Below, in pieces: positions 1 to 7,814 of a DNA stretch of 64,000 nt; positions within the stretch are counted from its first letter, which is position 1; each line of letters starts with the position of its first letter. A model generated the notes under the pieces. It had not been told where the DNA came from and did no database searches. It saw nothing but the letters and a program-made list of their open reading frames with translations. This DNA comes from Haloarcula rubripromontorii (GTDB lineage: Archaea > Halobacteriota > Halobacteria > Halobacteriales > Haloarculaceae): assembly GCF_001280425.1 (NCBI RefSeq), contig NZ_LIUF01000004.1, forward strand, positions 476,076-540,075. Reading direction: 5' to 3'. The translations under genes and the position numbers were made by a program.

Positions 1-90
1 GTACGCTGTCAGTAACAGCAAAAGCGAGGATGATACCCACGTCGGCAGTCCCAGGCTCGCACCCGGGTCAGCAGCTAACGATGGCCGTGG

Positions 91-360
91 TCAGCTGGAC
101 ATCGTGTCGAAATGCCAGCCCGGGTCGCTCCCGGTCTTGTCGATGTACTCAGACCGGCACGCGGGGCAGCAGTCAGGAACCGCGGATTTGGACCTGGGAA
201 CGTACACCGCGCCGTCGCACTCCACACAGGCGTCTGCGACGACAGTCACGCAATCCGAACAGAGATTGAAGTCGTCGACTGTGAGGTCTCGCAGGGGTTC
301 GAGTTGTTTGTCCAAGAGGTACTCGTCGATAGTCGCCTGACAGTTTTGGCACAGTTGCAT
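91..360 (-). CDS. small multi-zinc-ribbon protein
   Basis: An 89-residue protein beginning MQLCQNCQ. It carries four CxxC pairs: near residues 4-7, 34-37, 45-48 and 64-67. The fold is probably a double zinc ribbon or rubredoxin-like knuckle, and no enzymatic motif is visible. The open frame runs further upstream to about 531, but that extension overlaps the neighbouring methyltransferase and is basic, unlike haloarchaeal proteins, so the ATG at 360 is preferred. The function is not known; small zinc-finger proteins are abundant in haloarchaea and often have regulatory roles. The call is made from the cysteine pattern alone. Confidence 0.7.
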   Translation of the reverse strand: MQLCQNCQATIDEYLLDKQLEPLRDLTVDDFNLCSDCVTVVADACVECDGAVYVPRSKSAVPDCCPACRSEYIDKTGSDPGWHFDTMSS

Positions 361-484
361 AGCGATCCAACTTGACGCATGATACCACGACACAAATAGT
401 TGCTGCCCGGTTATCGATTGTGAAGTTATCGACGGATGGCTATTCAAGAACGGCATCACCGAGAAGTGACAGCTACGAGAAGGG

Positions 485-1102
485 CTACGGCGCACGGAAC
501 ACGCGAATGGTGTCCCGGGACGTGGGTTCACGGATTAGCTGCGCGAACCCGAGTTCCGAAAACACCTGCTTCCAGTTGCGGTGATACAGCGGGAACTCGT
601 CGTCGACGTAACTCACCGCAGTGTCTTCGCGTCCACGTTCGGGGCTGTTCCCCTCGTTTTCGGCGATGATGAGGAGGTCCCCGGCGATACGGGCGACCTC
701 TTCGAACACCCATGCGTCATCGGGGTGGATGTGCTGGAGCGTTTCGACCGAGTACACGACATCGAAGGCGTCGTCCTCGAACTCGGTGACGATGTCTTCG
801 AGGGCACCGGTGTGGAACGTCCCCGACTCTGCGAGTCGAGGGTAGTGCTCAGCCATTACGTCGAAGGATTCGTCGTTGATGTCGATGCCGAGGAGATTCC
901 CGTATCCGTTGGTCTGCAGGTGCGCCAGATGGCGACCCGAGCCACAGCCCAGTTCGATGATCCGGGCGTCGTCGTGGACGTAGTGGTCGAGTACATTGAC
1001 CAGCGTCTCACTCACCTCGTTCGGTCCGAGTTCAGCGTAGTACGCCGGCGAGAACTTCCCGGAACGGGAGGCCCAGTCGTTGCGAACGTCGTCCGGGTCC
1101 AT
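485..1102 (-). CDS. class I SAM-dependent methyltransferase
   Basis: A 205-residue protein with the SAM-binding motif I ELGCGSG at residues 50-56, the acidic loop after beta-2 (GIDIN, about residue 73), and a post-motif segment VVYSVETLQHIHPDD typical of small-molecule methyltransferases of the Methyltransf_11/25 type. The length is normal for a stand-alone catalytic domain. The substrate cannot be read from the sequence. It lies divergent from nothing and is followed on the same strand by the small zinc protein. Starts with ATG at 1102. Confidence 0.85.
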   Translation of the reverse strand: MDPDDVRNDWASRSGKFSPAYYAELGPNEVSETLVNVLDHYVHDDARIIELGCGSGRHLAHLQTNGYGNLLGIDINDESFDVMAEHYPRLAESGTFHTGALEDIVTEFEDDAFDVVYSVETLQHIHPDDAWVFEEVARIAGDLLIIAENEGNSPERGREDTAVSYVDDEFPLYHRNWKQVFSELGFAQLIREPTSRDTIRVFRAP

Positions 1103-1237
1103 ACCTACTGTTCACCGTTGCGGAATAAATGTACCACGAAGTGCGTGGCGGACAGTCGGTGGGCGCTAGCAACCGTTTACTGTGGTACAGGTGACGATCC
1201 AACCGGACTGAGAGCAGGTTAAACTGCCGGTGACGGC

Positions 1238-1525
1238 CTATGACTCGTACTGGAGCAATCGGTCAGCCCGTGTTTCAAGCTCAGTCTCGTCAATCTCGCC
1301 CGATGCGTACTGTTGTTTGAGCGTCTCCAGTGAATCCGGCTCGACGGTCGCTTCCCTCCGAAGCTGTACGTACAGCAAAGCACCGACCGCGATAGCAGTG
1401 ATGATGAATACTGCGAACAGCAGCCACCAACCGCCCGGAGTCATGCCCATACCCATTCCCCCACCATGGGGCCCCATCGGTCCGTGCTGGAGTAGTGCAG
1501 TTGTTACCGGTAGCATCTGGGACAC
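1238..1525 (-). CDS. SHOCT-domain small membrane protein
   Basis: A 95-residue protein. The first 30 residues are rich in Met, His and Gly (GPMGPHGGGMGMGM), followed by one membrane segment at about residues 32-53 and a C-terminal SHOCT-type helical hairpin (LETLKQQYASGEIDETELE). SHOCT segments are short oligomerisation modules found at the ends of many membrane proteins. The Met/His-rich head could bind metal, perhaps copper, but this is inference. No partner gene is adjacent. Confidence 0.8.
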   Translation of the reverse strand: MSQMLPVTTALLQHGPMGPHGGGMGMGMTPGGWWLLFAVFIITAIAVGALLYVQLRREATVEPDSLETLKQQYASGEIDETELETRADRLLQYES

Positions 1526-1668
1526 CTCTGTTTGTAGATACGAATCTCACGGTATAACCACGTGCGCTGGTTCCCACAGACTGAGAATACAGAGCGGGGC
1601 GAGTGGCTGTGAATGGAGTGCTGAAGGTGGGTTTGGAGCCAGTGGTATCAGTGGGTCGTGTCACCGGT

Positions 1669-2103
1669 TCACCCGACTCGGAATTCCCGTCCGTACCAGT
1701 CGTCGATTCGAAGTTCGTACGGCGTCGTCGTCGATGTGTCGTCCCAGCTAACTGGGTTCGGGGCGAACTGTGTGTTGCTGGCCAGCGAGGCAAGGGCCGG
1801 CTCTACCTCGTCGTACGTCGCCTCCGCCAGTTCACCCGTGACCACGACGCTCCGCCACACCGATTTAGGTTCGGTTTCCTCGTATACCGTGAACCCGACT
1901 GTGGCGTCTGCGCTCAGATACTGGTGTTTCTGGCTATCGTCACTCTCTGACAGGTGAAACGCCAGGCTATCCGTCGCTGGATCGTAGCCGAACGCCACCG
2001 GGATCGGATACGGGGCCGTCCCTGTTGGACTTGACAGTGCCAGCACGCCGATTCCGTTGTCGGTGAGGACATCGACGACCGCGTCGTCACTTAGTTCTTG
2101 CAT
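1669..2103 (-). CDS. pyridoxamine 5'-phosphate oxidase-like flavin-binding protein
   Basis: A 144-residue protein of the split-barrel, PNPOx-like family. It starts MQELSDDAV, runs through the typical first strands (GIGVLALSSPTGTAPYPIPVAFGYD) and ends with a short KSVWRSVVVTGE strand. Haloarchaea carry many such proteins, which bind FMN, F420 or heme, and the substrate cannot be told from sequence. The ATG at 2103 is chosen over a TTG 24 bases upstream. It diverges from the hemerythrin-fusion gene across about 100 bases. Confidence 0.8.
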   Translation of the reverse strand: MQELSDDAVVDVLTDNGIGVLALSSPTGTAPYPIPVAFGYDPATDSLAFHLSESDDSQKHQYLSADATVGFTVYEETEPKSVWRSVVVTGELAEATYDEVEPALASLASNTQFAPNPVSWDDTSTTTPYELRIDDWYGREFRVG

Positions 2104-2173
2104 CCCGAATACAACGCTATCTGGCAACTACTTGGGAATTAGACCGCATTTTCACTCGGTGGGAACGTGAGAG

Positions 2174-2190
2174 TTCCTTTTCAAATAATA
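2174..2190 (+). promoter_or_regulatory. TATA-like promoter of the hemerythrin-fusion gene
   Basis: The AT-rich stretch tccttttcaaataata lies about 16-32 bases before the ATG at 2206. This is the spacing expected of a TATA box on a leaderless haloarchaeal transcript, and it argues for 2206 rather than the GTG at 2167 as the start. Confidence 0.5.
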
Positions 2191-2205
2191 GGTAACAGAA
2201 CAGGT

Positions 2206-4041
2206 ATGGGCACAGACTCGACGGGGGCGTTCGCCGAGTGGGACGAAGAACGGTACAGCACCAATATCGAGCGGTTCGACGAGCAGCACAAGCGCCTGTT
2301 CGGGCTACTGAACGACCTCCACACGGCGATGAACGAAGGCCACTCGGAGGAAGAGGTCGGTGACATTCTCCGGGAACTGGAACGCTACACGGAGTACCAT
2401 TTCGGTGACGAAGAGGAGTTCATGCAGAACTGTGGCTACGCCATGGACTGCAGCGACTGTTTCTACAACCACCGTGAAATGCACGAGGAGTTCGCCGACA
2501 AAGTACGCGAACTCCGCGAGAAACACGAAAACGGGGAGTACGTCACGATGGAAGTCCTGACGGTCGCCCGGGACTGGCTCGATGCACACATCGCTGCCGG
2601 GGACGAAGACCAGAACTACGCGGACTACTTCCAGAACGAAGTCAGCGACGACTACGAGTACGAACCGGGGCAGCTCTATCATGACCGGACGGCATCAGAA
2701 GACCCGGTCCCAGTTGATCGCCAGAGCGAGGACGCCGGCGTTCGCCTCGACAGCGATATCTACGACGGGGGCTCGCTTTCGGTCCCGGAGGGGTCAGTAG
2801 CGGCCTGGTTCGAAGCTGTCGTTTCGGAGCACGGGGATCGGACCGCGGCGCTCGTCCGGGATGACGGCGAGTTCGTCGAGCGGAGTTTCGAGGAGCTGGC
2901 CGAGCGGGCGAAAGCAGTCGCTGGCGGCCTCCTCTCGACGGACCTACGTCCGGGGGACCGACTGGCAATCAGGGCACAGTCCCAGTACGAGTGGTCCGTC
3001 CTCGACTTAGCCTGTCACTTCGCCGGACTGGTCCCGGTCGCGCTCTACCCGTCTGCGAGCGATGACCGGGCAGCCCAGATTATCGAACGGACCGGCGCAA
3101 CCGGACTCGTAGCAGCGGGGGACGTGACCGAAGACCTCGCGCTGGCCGTCGAAACCGTGCTTGCTTTCGAGGACGTACCGACCGAGGAAGCGAGAGTGCT
3201 TCCCGGCCTACAGACGGACGGTGACGAGGTTGCGACAGTCGCGTTCGACGTGGCATCCCCTGCGGAGAAGGCCGGCTGCGCGCTGACACACCGAAATCTG
3301 CTGGCGGCCGCAGAGAGCCTCCGAGAGGCGCTTCCCACAGGCCCCGACGCCACCGGAACGTGTTCGCTCCCGCTTGCACATATCTATCAGCGCGTCTCGA
3401 CGTACTACCTCTGGGCGACCGGGAGCGCCGTCGCCTACCTCGGGGCCGATGAGTTCGTCGACCAGCTCGCGGCTGTTGAGCCGGATGTGCTCGTCGGTGT
3501 CCCGAAGATGTACCAGCAGCTCTACGGAACCGTTCAGGACCGTCTCGGCGACATGGGCTGGATGAAACGGAAGGTCGGCGGTCGAGTGGCGTCCTACGGA
3601 GAGGGTATCGTCGAGGGACGTGGGACGCCGCTGAAATACAGAGCCGCCAATCGCCTCGTCTACAAGCCGCTCCGACAAGAAGCGGGGTTATCGAACCTCA
3701 CTTACGCGCTCTCAGGGACGGGCCGGCTCGACGATCATCTGCTGTACTTCTTCCGGGGGCTGGGCGTTCCGATATGCGAGCTATACGGCTCCGTCGGCAC
3801 AACCGGTGTGGGCGCACTGAACTCGGCAAACTCCTACGTCGAAGGGTCGATTGGGGACCCGATGCCGGGCATTGAAATCGCCGTCTCCGAAAACAGAGAG
3901 CTACTGGTCCGAGGCCCCACCGTCCTTGGCGGGTTCCTTCACGACGATCAGACCGGCGCGCAGACGCTCCTCGACAACTGGTACCACACCGGCGAAGTCG
4001 GTGAAGTGGGACCGGATGGCACGCTTTCGCTCGGTGAGTGA
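2206..4041 (+). CDS. bacteriohemerythrin fused to degenerate, C-terminally truncated acyl-CoA synthetase domain
   Basis: A 611-residue fusion. Residues 1-142 form a complete bacteriohemerythrin with all diiron ligands visible: H28, H65, E69, H89, H93, H128 and D133. After a linker, residues from about 190 to the end match the N-terminal subdomain of AMP-forming long-chain acyl-CoA synthetases (LTHRNL, the PLAHIYQR region, VLVGVPKMYQQLY, WYHTGEVG). Key parts are altered. The ATP-binding SGTTG-type loop is replaced by FDVASPAEK, the usual YG-TE motif reads YGSVGTTG, and TGD reads TGE. The chain stops just after this point, so the C-terminal lid with the catalytic lysine is absent. No frameshifted remainder follows, because the next gene ends 57 bases on. 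Acyl-adenylate formation is therefore unlikely, and an O2-sensing or ligand-binding role is possible. Confidence 0.8.
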   Translation: MGTDSTGAFAEWDEERYSTNIERFDEQHKRLFGLLNDLHTAMNEGHSEEEVGDILRELERYTEYHFGDEEEFMQNCGYAMDCSDCFYNHREMHEEFADKVRELREKHENGEYVTMEVLTVARDWLDAHIAAGDEDQNYADYFQNEVSDDYEYEPGQLYHDRTASEDPVPVDRQSEDAGVRLDSDIYDGGSLSVPEGSVAAWFEAVVSEHGDRTAALVRDDGEFVERSFEELAERAKAVAGGLLSTDLRPGDRLAIRAQSQYEWSVLDLACHFAGLVPVALYPSASDDRAAQIIERTGATGLVAAGDVTEDLALAVETVLAFEDVPTEEARVLPGLQTDGDEVATVAFDVASPAEKAGCALTHRNLLAAAESLREALPTGPDATGTCSLPLAHIYQRVSTYYLWATGSAVAYLGADEFVDQLAAVEPDVLVGVPKMYQQLYGTVQDRLGDMGWMKRKVGGRVASYGEGIVEGRGTPLKYRAANRLVYKPLRQEAGLSNLTYALSGTGRLDDHLLYFFRGLGVPICELYGSVGTTGVGALNSANSYVEGSIGDPMPGIEIAVSENRELLVRGPTVLGGFLHDDQTGAQTLLDNWYHTGEVGEVGPDGTLSLGE

Positions 4042-4097
4042 GGGCGGCCCGTGAAGCCGAGGACAGTGCAATCGAGCGGTGCCGCGGTCACACCGGG

Positions 4098-4571
4098 TCA
4101 GACGAGCCGAAACCCGAGCGCGACAAGAGGCACAAGAACGAGTAGGTATCCGGCCGCCGAAATCGCCCAGTCGCGTCGGATGTCTGCGATTCGGGCCGAT
4201 GGCAGGCGGGAACGTGGGAGCACGACGAAGACAAAAAAGCCGACCATCAGCGTGTAGAGGACAGCGGCAGCGAGGACCGCTGCGACTATCGATGGCCCAC
4301 CCAGCAGCCCTTCACTGGTGAAAAGTACCCAGACGAACAGCGGGCCAGTCAGCCAGCCGGCAATGTAATGGACGACGCTCGCGAGCCGCTCAGGGGCGTT
4401 CTTCGGGGCGCTATCGGTCAATACGCCAGCGGCAATGAACGGTGGTGTTTCGCCTTCCGGCAGTCTGGCCATTACCAGATCCATCACAGCCGTCGCGACG
4501 ACACCTGCGGCCACGCCGATAACAAACCGGAGTGACACCGTAACCGCCGTGACGAGAGGGACCGACTCCAT
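4098..4571 (-). CDS. four-segment membrane protein, unknown function
   Basis: A 157-residue hydrophobic protein with about four membrane segments: residues 10-32, 63-82, 91-118 and 135-155. A short hydrophilic loop follows the first. The sequence MARLPEGETPPFIAAGVL after helix 1 and a conserved-looking HYIAGWLTGPLFVWVLF resemble uncharacterised haloarchaeal integral membrane proteins. There is no transporter or enzyme motif. It runs towards the hemerythrin-fusion gene, so the two are convergent. Confidence 0.7.
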   Translation of the reverse strand: MESVPLVTAVTVSLRFVIGVAAGVVATAVMDLVMARLPEGETPPFIAAGVLTDSAPKNAPERLASVVHYIAGWLTGPLFVWVLFTSEGLLGGPSIVAAVLAAAVLYTLMVGFFVFVVLPRSRLPSARIADIRRDWAISAAGYLLVLVPLVALGFRLV

Positions 4572-4677
4572 GTACTATTGAGAGGACGGACCCGTATTCT
4601 GTCTGACGGTTCGGGCCGACAGCGGTACCGATTTGTTGGGTGCGAAAGCCTCTAAGGCCGTACGTCGTAAACTGCGC

Positions 4678-5448
4678 ATGCGCACACAGGATGCGGGACA
4701 CCGAGCGGCGGCAGTCGACGCCATCGCTGACCGGGACTACCGGCGCGCCGGCGACGAGTACACGCGGGCAGGCTGGCGTGTTCTTGCGGATCCGCGAGAC
4801 GGTATCGAACCATTTGCGGCCGACGAGAAGGGGTGGGTCGGTGACGGGCTTCAGTACCTCGCGACGAGCGCGGTCTGTTACCGCGTCGCCGGACAGGATA
4901 CGCGCGCCACCCGTCGCGGTGTCGAGGGCGTCGCCGTGGCCAAGGATTTGACCAACGGGCTTGAACACCCGGTTCAGCACGCCTGTCTCAAGGAATTCGT
5001 CGCAGACTTCCGGGCCGTCGGGGGCCTCGACGGGGTCGAGACGGCATACCGCGAGGCTGAGGCGGCATACAACGACGCCGGAAGTGCTGTGGACAATCCG
5101 CAGGCGTGGGGGACAACGCCGCTGTTCGAGGCCGCTGCGACCCTCATCCAGCATGTCGCTCGTGGCCCGGCTAACGGCGAAATCGCTATTCCCTGGGAAG
5201 ACCTCCACGGCGCAGATCCGGACGACCCGGGCAGCTTCCTCGCACAGCGAGCCATCGTCAAGCGCCAACGGTTCCCGACTCTCGTCGAGCAGGTAAGCAA
5301 CGACGGCTTCCTCGCCACCCCTCGTGGAACCACGGAGTACGACACCGACCACCACCGCTGTCCACATTGTGATTCAACAGATGTGAACTGGGTCGCAGAG
5401 AGCGTCGTTTGCCTGCGATGTTCCCGTCCGACAGCCGAAACAGGCTAA
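4678..5448 (+). CDS. haloarchaeal protein with C-terminal zinc ribbon
   Basis: A 256-residue soluble protein. The first 200 residues are mostly helical and repeat-like (DYRRAGDEYTRAGWR, VCYRVAGQDTRATRRG), which suggests a TPR-like helical scaffold. The last 30 residues form a zinc ribbon, CPHC near 234 and CLRC near 249. The ATG at 4678 is chosen; an upstream extension to 4633 lacks the normal acidic composition. No enzymatic motif is present, and this is a conserved haloarchaeal type as far as can be judged. Confidence 0.7.
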   Translation: MRTQDAGHRAAAVDAIADRDYRRAGDEYTRAGWRVLADPRDGIEPFAADEKGWVGDGLQYLATSAVCYRVAGQDTRATRRGVEGVAVAKDLTNGLEHPVQHACLKEFVADFRAVGGLDGVETAYREAEAAYNDAGSAVDNPQAWGTTPLFEAAATLIQHVARGPANGEIAIPWEDLHGADPDDPGSFLAQRAIVKRQRFPTLVEQVSNDGFLATPRGTTEYDTDHHRCPHCDSTDVNWVAESVVCLRCSRPTAETG

Positions 5449-5471
5449 GACACACCGTCTTCTCCCAGAGT

Positions 5472-5597
5472 ATGGCGAAAGTTCGCAAGACCTTACCCAT
5501 ATTTTGGTTTTTAATTGTCGGTATTACGGGTATAATATTGTCTGAGGATTTTTGGCTCATTTTGGTACTAATCGGTCTCTCTTGGCCAGGTATGTAG
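5472..5597 (+). CDS. possible 41-residue membrane protein
   Basis: A short frame beginning MAKVRKTLPIFWFLIV encodes a basic head and two hydrophobic stretches (residues 9-22 and 27-38) separated by SEDF. The composition fits a small haloarchaeal membrane protein, but there is no recognised family and no clear promoter, so this is a candidate only. Confidence 0.3.
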   Translation: MAKVRKTLPIFWFLIVGITGIILSEDFWLILVLIGLSWPGM

Positions 5598-5656
5598 TTA
5601 TTCGGCCAGCAAGAATCGGCGAGTAGAGGACAACAGCTGTGCAGAGACTGCGTCGG

Positions 5657-6505
5657 TCACGTTGTCGGTTCGGACGACTCGGGCAGTGACGCCGAATCAG
5701 TACGCCCTTCGAGAAGCAATCGGCGATTAACAATGTGGTCGACAACAGTGGTACTGTCGAGGATTTCTGTGTCACCGTCGTGGGTTTCTGGGTCACCGGC
5801 GTACCGCCGGATCTTGAACGAATCCATCGCGTTCCGGTTCTCCGAGACTGGTTCGATGACTTCGAGGTACTCTCCGGTGGCGGAGTTGCGGTAGGTTTCG
5901 CCCGTGGCAAAGCCGACAACAGGGACATCCGCCGGCCATTCCCACGAAAACTGCCGAAGATACTGGTCGAACTGCCAGACGAGATGTGCCGGGTCGAGAT
6001 CGTCGTCAAGCGCACCGACAGTGGCAGAGTCGAGCGTCCGATCCCAGTAGTCGACGACGCACTCCCTGAGGTCGTCTTGCAGGCAGTCTTCGACCAGTTT
6101 CTGCTCGATCGGATAGCCGATCTCGATGGCAACGACGGCGTGTCTGTCAAGATGGGTGAGACAGCGCTGGCATTCGATCTCGAACACGGACAGGCCAAGC
6201 GGGTTATCAGCAGTCAAGTGCGCCAGTTCGTTCCCGCAACTGGGACACCAGAGAAACAAGACCCCGTTGTCCGCACCGGAGAGTTCGCCGAGTACGGTCA
6301 GATCCTCGAAGGTGGTGTCAGGGTCGGTCATCCGGGCCTCGGATGGCGACTCCGGAACGGGCGCTGTGTCATCGTCCGCGTACTTGGCCAGCTTCCTGTC
6401 TTTCAGTAGTGACTTGATAACCGAGTCATGCGAGGAATGCGACTCTGTGTCTCGTATTTTCTCTATCTGTTCTTTCGTCCAGTCGCGCACGCGAATGGTT
6501 GCCAT
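5657..6505 (-). CDS. ribbon-helix-helix plus zinc-ribbon protein (copy 1)
   Basis: A 282-residue protein. The N-terminus MATIRVRDWTKEQIEKIR followed by SHDSVIKSLLKD fits a ribbon-helix-helix (CopG/Arc-like) DNA-binding fold. A zinc ribbon follows, CPSC at about 87-90 and CQRC at about 113-116. The remainder has no recognised domain but ends with IRRYAG and a conserved VDHIVNRRLLLEG segment. A full-length sister gene, about 60 percent identical by eye and broken near its start, lies at 42545-43368 in the same orientation. The two bracket the selenium/molybdenum island. A regulatory role is likely; the target is unknown. Confidence 0.7.
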   Translation of the reverse strand: MATIRVRDWTKEQIEKIRDTESHSSHDSVIKSLLKDRKLAKYADDDTAPVPESPSEARMTDPDTTFEDLTVLGELSGADNGVLFLWCPSCGNELAHLTADNPLGLSVFEIECQRCLTHLDRHAVVAIEIGYPIEQKLVEDCLQDDLRECVVDYWDRTLDSATVGALDDDLDPAHLVWQFDQYLRQFSWEWPADVPVVGFATGETYRNSATGEYLEVIEPVSENRNAMDSFKIRRYAGDPETHDGDTEILDSTTVVDHIVNRRLLLEGRTDSASLPESSEPTT

Positions 6506-6589
6506 TTATCCCACATCCAAACCAGACTACAAAAACGTTTTCCTTTTATAATGAAGGTTAATTCTCCGCGCGACCACCGGGGAGGTTCG

Positions 6590-7510
6590 TCACTGACTGG
6601 TGCCAGTGATACGGCGCTTGATTTCGGCGTTTGAGACACGGATCTGATTTGCTGCTAGCCGATGAGTGACGAGGTCAAGGAGATCCAGCTCCGACAGTAA
6701 CCTCCGTGCGTGCGTCTGGCTCAACTCAAGCCGCTGGGTTACCTCGTCCAGAGACGTGGCCTGGGTAACAGTCTGTGCGAGCTCAGCCACCGTCACGTCC
6801 CGAGAGATACCGAGTCCATCGGCGACGAGATTGTCGTCGCTGTCCTGCGAGTCCGCCTCAGCGAGCAGTTCAGCGACAGATCTGGCTCCCAGTCCGTCCG
6901 GTCTTTCGGCTTGACTGGTGTCGCTCTCCCTGTCGTCAGAAGGGTCTGCCCCGTCGGACGGAGCGGAATCGGTGTCGGAATCACCCTGCACGTCTGCGAG
7001 GCTGAGTCCGCCTGCCTGTGGCGTCGTGTCAGTCGGGTCATGGATATCGTACTCCACCATGTACCGACGGACCGTTTCGGAGGTGACATCGGCGTCAAGC
7101 GCTTCGGTCATCTCCGGGAACGTATCGCAGGCGTCGTAGGCCGCCCGGAGTGCCTCGGGGTCTTTGTATGCTGGCACGGAATCCGACTGCGAGAGGGTGT
7201 CCGCCAGTTCGTTGGCCGTGTCATTCTCCCCGTCTGATGGAACCGGTATGTCGGTTCCGACGGGGACGGTAACAGTCACGTCAATCTCAATCCGTTTGTC
7301 AGTCACATCGAACTCCTCCGCGTCAACGGATACGTCATCGTGGATCGAGATCCCACCGAACACCGGCGTTGCGAGCGTCAGATCGGCGCTGATTTCATCG
7401 TTATCCGCGGTCGTCTGACCCTTCACTGAGACCGACTTGACCTCAGTGTCAGACGAGTCGAGGCATTCGAGTACCTGCGTGAAAGTCTCAAAGGCGTCAC
7501 TAACTACCAT
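6590..7510 (-). CDS. putative haloarchaeal HTH regulator
   Basis: A 306-residue acidic protein starting MVVSDAFETF. The first 90 residues form a beta-rich domain (VKSVSVKGQTTADN, VTVTVPVGTDIPVP). The middle holds a homeodomain-like segment (ALRAAYDACDTFPEMTEAL, then VTSETVRRYMVEYDI), next comes a long Asp/Ser-rich linker (about 175-215), and the end has a second helical HTH-like region (LDEVTQRLELSQTHARRLL). The MarR/HTH-like helices suggest DNA binding. It stands next to the catabolic island and is the nearest candidate regulator for it, which is inference. The ATG at 7510 is preferred over one five codons upstream. Confidence 0.6.
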   Translation of the reverse strand: MVVSDAFETFTQVLECLDSSDTEVKSVSVKGQTTADNDEISADLTLATPVFGGISIHDDVSVDAEEFDVTDKRIEIDVTVTVPVGTDIPVPSDGENDTANELADTLSQSDSVPAYKDPEALRAAYDACDTFPEMTEALDADVTSETVRRYMVEYDIHDPTDTTPQAGGLSLADVQGDSDTDSAPSDGADPSDDRESDTSQAERPDGLGARSVAELLAEADSQDSDDNLVADGLGISRDVTVAELAQTVTQATSLDEVTQRLELSQTHARRLLSELDLLDLVTHRLAANQIRVSNAEIKRRITGTSQ

Positions 7511-7814
7511 ATGACACTCACGCACACAGCCCCACTATTACATATGGGAACCAGAAATATTTGCTACAATATACTGTGTAGACAGATTTGGCCCCTCGTC
7601 CACGCTGGAGGGGAATACCGTGTGTACAGAATGTGCACATTGGCGGTGAAATCAGAATTCCAACCAATAATATACACCCTAAGGGTGTAAATATATGCGC
7701 TGTCGGAGAAGCGCCGTCACGAGAGATATCACCAAACTAAATTCACACACTAAGGATGTTATTGTTCGGGCCTGAACGGCAACAAGTGAGGATTACACCG
7801 ATCCGACAACGTGC
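7511..7814. other. 304-base intergenic stretch with palindromes
   Basis: No gene is seen here. The stretch holds a perfect 10-base palindrome (atgtgcacat, 7631-7640), a 17-base inverted repeat (7673-7689) and an imperfect copy of the latter at about 7745-7759. It would carry the promoter of the leftward regulator at 6590-7510, and it marks the left edge of the island. Confidence 0.6.
7673..7689. promoter_or_regulatory. 17-base palindrome tacaccct-a-agggtgta
   Basis: A perfect 8-base inverted repeat with a 1-base centre. A near copy, with one arm mismatch, lies at 46047-46063 upstream of rdfA, and a weaker copy sits about 60 bases further on, near 7745-7759. It is a probable protein-binding site; the protein is unknown. 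Confidence 0.5.

Noticed and set aside
581-1222. 213-residue frame on the plus strand
   Set aside because: Antisense to the clear methyltransferase gene; made by the high GC codon bias.
4411-5367. 318-residue frame on the minus strand
   Set aside because: Antisense to the zinc-ribbon gene at 4678-5448 and to part of the membrane protein; no family resemblance.
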